A DNA stretch of 64,000 nucleotides, taken from assembly GCF_949628265.1 (NCBI RefSeq), contig NC_088789.1, positions 17,538,886-17,602,885 of the forward strand. Direction: 5' to 3'. Below the pieces are notes generated by a model. It worked only from the letters and a program-made list of their open reading frames with translations. It did not search any database and was not told the origin of the DNA. Shown piece by piece: positions 60,813 through 64,000 of the stretch (its first letter is position 1; each line of letters starts with the position of its first letter). The position numbers and the translations under genes were made by a program. The stretch comes from Cloeon dipterum. Its lineage: Eukaryota > Arthropoda > Insecta > Ephemeroptera > Baetidae.

Positions 60813-61279
60813 CGAAAAATTCCTCCCAGCTGAGAGGGGCTTCCCACGGATCTTCCATAATCCACGTGCAACCATTTATCCAGTCATGTTTTTGTCTGCG
60901 GACAAAATCCGAAACCCACGTTTTGGCCGCCTTCTTTCGGAACACTTGGAAAGAGGTCCTTGCACAACACAATCAGTAGAAACTACCGGCTGCGTCTGTC
61001 GGGGGCGCAGACTGTGGACACAATGGACATGGTCGGCTCCACAGCCAGATCCAGCCGTCTGCGCGCACTCCAGTCAGACGAGATCGAGTCAGTCGAGACA
61101 GATCGGCGGTCCACTCATTTTGTGATGTTGTTTAGCAGAGGCAGCCAGCAGGCATCCCTCCCCCACCACTGGCACGCTCGCAGCAGCTAATGGTCCAAGA
61201 AGATTCGCCACGCTGCTGCCACCTTCCAGCTGACTTACGTATCATCTGAGAGAAACGAACTGGCACGACTGTACGCCAT
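60813..61279 (-). CDS. Start of an unrecognised gene, two exons seen
   Basis: Exon 1 is 61279-61239, starting TTTCATGGCG and encoding MAYSRASSFLSDD plus two bases, with a strong donor GTAAGT. Exon 2 is 60958-60813 after the acceptor GTGTTGTGCAAG, encoding TSFQVFRKKAAKTWVSDFV, RRQKHDWINGCTWIMEDPWE and APLSWEEFF, with donor GTGAGT in phase 1. The phases fit and the tryptophan-rich text looks like real protein, basic first and acidic after. I do not recognise the family. An in-frame stop just before exon 2 shows that it must be spliced onto something upstream. It is divergent from DESI2, 609 bp between the two start codons. Later exons were not found with confidence; the best candidate is at 52540-52871. 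An alternative start is the ATG within exon 2 (MEDPWEAPLSW). Confidence 0.5.
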
Positions 61280-61887
61280 GAAAGATCTAACCACACCTCT
61301 ATGATTGGAAGTGTGACGTTATGAAAGCACATTAAATTTAAATCTAATTTTTTGTTAATGTTGTGATGCAAGAATAAAATTATGTGAAAGAGAAATATTT
61401 AAATAAAATCAGCTAAATAGGTAACCTTAATGCAAAAATTAATTAATTTTAAACATTCTGACTTCCTATGGTTTGCGAGCCTGAACGCCTGTTGGGCAGA
61501 TGGCGGTAGTGGTGGGAAATCGCCGCTGGAAAGATATGTCTGTTTTGGCAAAATCAGCTGCGCACAGAGAAAACTCGACCCGTATTCGGGACCCCTGGAC
61601 GCAAAAATCCGTTTTCCCCGAAACTGGCCGCCGGTTTCAGTGAGAGAGGCGTGGCCCACATCCTGCGGCCGATGTTCACTCACTTTTGACATCTCCAATA
61701 GCGGCTGCCGGTCCAAAAGGATAGCCATAATAAAGAATTTGCTGTTGCCTCCAGTCAGGGTGAGTCACTTTGTTCATAATTCTCTTCGCATTTTGCCTTT
61801 TGTGTGTGTCGTCGTCGTCCACGCGTGTGAATGCGTCACATTAATAATAGAGTCTAGACTGTTTCAATTGCAATTTTAGGTGCAAAG
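61280..61887. promoter_or_regulatory. Shared upstream region and DESI2 5' leader
   Basis: Head-to-head starts of the unrecognised gene and DESI2. A likely 5' untranslated exon of DESI2 ends at 61759 (CAGG before GTGAGT) and an intron runs to the acceptor at 61879 (CAATTTTAG), eight bases before the ATG. The GC-richer 61480-61760 part is the probable leader. No TATA box was assigned. Confidence 0.5.
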
Positions 61888-63004
61888 ATGTTTTCCAGGA
61901 GAGGATCGTCGTCGTGCAAACTGCCCTTTCCCAGCTGCTTGGGCTACACTGCCGATACTGACGAGTTGTTTGAAGCACACTCGGACAGAATGGCCAGGGA
62001 ACCAGTCGTGCTTAATGTCTACGACATGGTAAAAAAGCCGCAGTTTTCAATTTCGTGTGTAAATTTAATATTTTTTTCAGTACTGGACCAACGAATACAC
62101 AACAAATTTGGGCCTCGGCGTCTACCACTCGGGGGTGGAGATCTATGGCACAGGTATGGAGCAGGAAAAATTGTTAGATTTTTTGCTATAAATTTTCGGC
62201 AGAATTTGCTTATGGAGGCCACCCGTTCCCTTTCTCCGGAGTGTTTGAGATCGCGCCCAAAGACGCTGATGAGCTGGGAGAACAGTTTAGATTCAGGTTG
62301 GTGCAAAATTCTATAAGGAAAACGGATTTTTAATTGATAATGCACTATTTTAGGCAAAGCATACAGTTAGGATTCACAGATTTCACAGACGAAGACGTGA
62401 AACGGATAGTGGTTGAGATGGGAAAGGACTTCCGTGGTGATCGGTACCACCTCATGAGCAAAAATTGCAACCACTTCTCTGGAAACCTTGTTCAAGTAAG
62501 AAAATTAAAAAATATTAATCAGTCTTGTTTTCAATTTAAATGCTAGACTTGTTTTCGCCAGTGAAATAACTAAACTTATTTGTTATTTTTCTTTTTTCAG
62601 ACATTGTAAAAATATTTTGGGAATAATTTATTAAGTCTCTAGAAATGAATTAAATTTTGTTATTTGAAACAAGAGATTTAAACTGTAGATATGCAGGAAT
62701 TTTCATTTAAAAGCTTACTCAATGGCTGTCCAGTACAAAAATGGGCAAAACTTTCCATTTTTTTAAGTAGGTGCTTGAATTAAACGATAATTTTTCTCTT
62801 CTTCAGATTCTCTGCGGAGAGACAATTCCCAGTTGGGTGAACCGCCTTGCCTACTTCAGCTCCTGCGTGCCCTTCCTGCAGCGCTGCCTGCCGCGAGAGT
62901 GGCTGACTCCGATGGCGCTGCAGCAGTCGCTGACCTCGCACCCGCAGGGCGAGTCGTCCAATGTGACGCCGCCCTCGTCCAACCACAGCAGTAGACACTT
63001 CTGA
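61888..63004 (+). CDS. DESI2: DESI2/PPPDE1 deSUMOylating isopeptidase, 5 exons, 215 aa
   Basis: Exons: 61888-62028, 62081-62153, 62203-62296, 62354-62495 and 62807-63004, all phases matching, TGA stop. The PPPDE peptidase fold covers about residues 39-165. The motifs [46 protein letters not shown] and [17 protein letters not shown] are those of the family. The catalytic dyad is His63 (VYHSGVE) and Cys141 (SKNCNHF); both are present, so the enzyme should be active. The tail [20 protein letters not shown] is the conserved region of the DESI2 type, followed by a Ser-rich end. Human DESI2 is 194 aa, so this one has an N-terminal extension of about 20-30 residues ([20 protein letters not shown]). 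The family removes SUMO or ubiquitin from proteins in the cytoplasm. The start is the first ATG after the leader intron. Confidence 0.95.
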
Positions 63005-63615
63005 TTATGCTGCTGCCTGACAAACAAAACTCGAGTCAAGACTGTTCTTCAATTTAAATTAATCTGTTGAAATTCGCAACAATTTTTTAATTTTTCGGCA
63101 TTTATTTCACGGAACCAAAACAAACTGCCGCTTTTTGTGCGATTCAGTTAGTTTTCAATAACTCTCGCCATTTTCGTGTCTATGAATATTGATGAATTAA
63201 CTCTCAACGACTTTCAAAAACCCCAGAAACGTCGTGTGTTTCTTGTTGTCAACAAATTTTTAAACACTTGTCGATGTCGTAACAAAAATTGTATGGATTA
63301 TTGGACAATTGCGCATAATATCAACAAGTGTATTTTTAAATGTCACAATATTATACGTGATGTATTTGCGCGTCGGATATTGTAAAAATGATGTTTATAA
63401 TAGATCTTGTTATATACGATCAAATAGGATAATCCCAAACACGGACTTGGATTCGGAGGATAGTCTTCCGTTGCAGTCTAAAAATGAACAGCTATCGCTT
63501 TACTTACAAAACTCTTTTGCAATTTGCATCCTCTGGCAGCACAAATTTTGTTTCGTCTTCTGCAATATGAACGAACATTAATGAAACTTTGTGTTGAACT
63601 GTGAACTGCAAAGGT

Positions 63616-63621
63616 AATAAA
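63616..63621 (+). terminator. Probable poly(A) signal of DESI2
   Basis: AATAAA about 0.6 kb after the stop codon; another AATAAA lies at 63843. The remaining DNA to the window end is AT-rich with nothing recognised. Confidence 0.45.
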
Positions 63622-64000
63622 ATACATTTAAAGGATTTCCGCATCTAATGCAAAAACTATTAGCCATATTATCACTCAAATTTTAGTTGCTTGTCGATTC
63701 AGTAAATTCATCGCTTTTCTCCTATGTTTTGCTCCTTTTTTTAATGTAAACCGTCCTCGTATTAGTTAAAATCAACACACAAATTAAGCACGAATGTTGA
63801 AAATTTACAGAGTACTAAATTGTGCGTAGAATTATTACACGCAATAAAGGAACTATGCCATTATACACATTCATTTCTATTCTATTTTGAATTTTAATTT
63901 TTCTTCAGAACTCTTGATGTTCAAGTAGTAATTCGGTGATTTCGCCTTCTCTTGATTTTTGAGTAGCGGGCGGGTGCAAAAATAATTGATCAATAATAAT

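Overview
This is a stretch of animal nuclear genome, most likely from an insect or another arthropod. Genes are split into short exons with GT-AG introns (62 bp to about 5.9 kb), coding DNA is clearly more GC-rich than the AT-rich introns and spacers, and poly(A) signals follow the stop codons. There are no operons, no ribosome-binding sites and no CRISPR. All gene models were assembled by eye from reading frame, splice sites and exon phase. Family names come from recognised motifs, not from a search.

Layout. 1-5.7 kb: no gene recognised; one copy of a ~300 bp dispersed repeat. 5.87-10.69 kb (minus): kanadaptin (SLC4A1AP), nine exons, 657 aa, with FHA domain and the conserved C-terminal tail. 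11.60-14.63 kb (plus): an SLC9B/NHA-type sodium/proton antiporter, nine exons, about 459 aa, divergent from kanadaptin across about 0.9 kb. 15.23-16.75 kb (plus): a small BTB/POZ protein, six exons, 247 aa. 17.0-23.6 kb: a repeat-dense island with two copies of a ~1.7-2 kb block, five tRNA-like units with perfect or near-perfect folded ends, an inverted-repeat transposon and, embedded in it, a truncated, apparently frameshifted gene fragment (20.29-21.29 kb). 25.12-37.59 kb (minus): a PLEKHG-type Rho guanine-nucleotide exchange factor, thirteen phase-consistent exons, 1031 aa, whose 36-codon first exon lies 5.9 kb upstream of the second. 37.6-60.8 kb: a gene-poor stretch with at least four copies of a long-hairpin (foldback) repeat and one candidate minus-strand exon near 52.5-52.9 kb. 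60.81-61.28 kb (minus): two well-spliced exons starting an unrecognised gene. 61.89-63.00 kb (plus): DESI2/PPPDE1 desumoylating isopeptidase, five coding exons, 215 aa, divergent from the unrecognised gene.

The genes look like unrelated housekeeping or signalling genes (pre-mRNA/nuclear protein, ion transport, ubiquitin-adaptor-like, Rho signalling, SUMO/ubiquitin removal). I see no functional cluster and no clear new biological system. The most unusual part is the 17-23.6 kb repeat island with its family of folded tRNA-like units.
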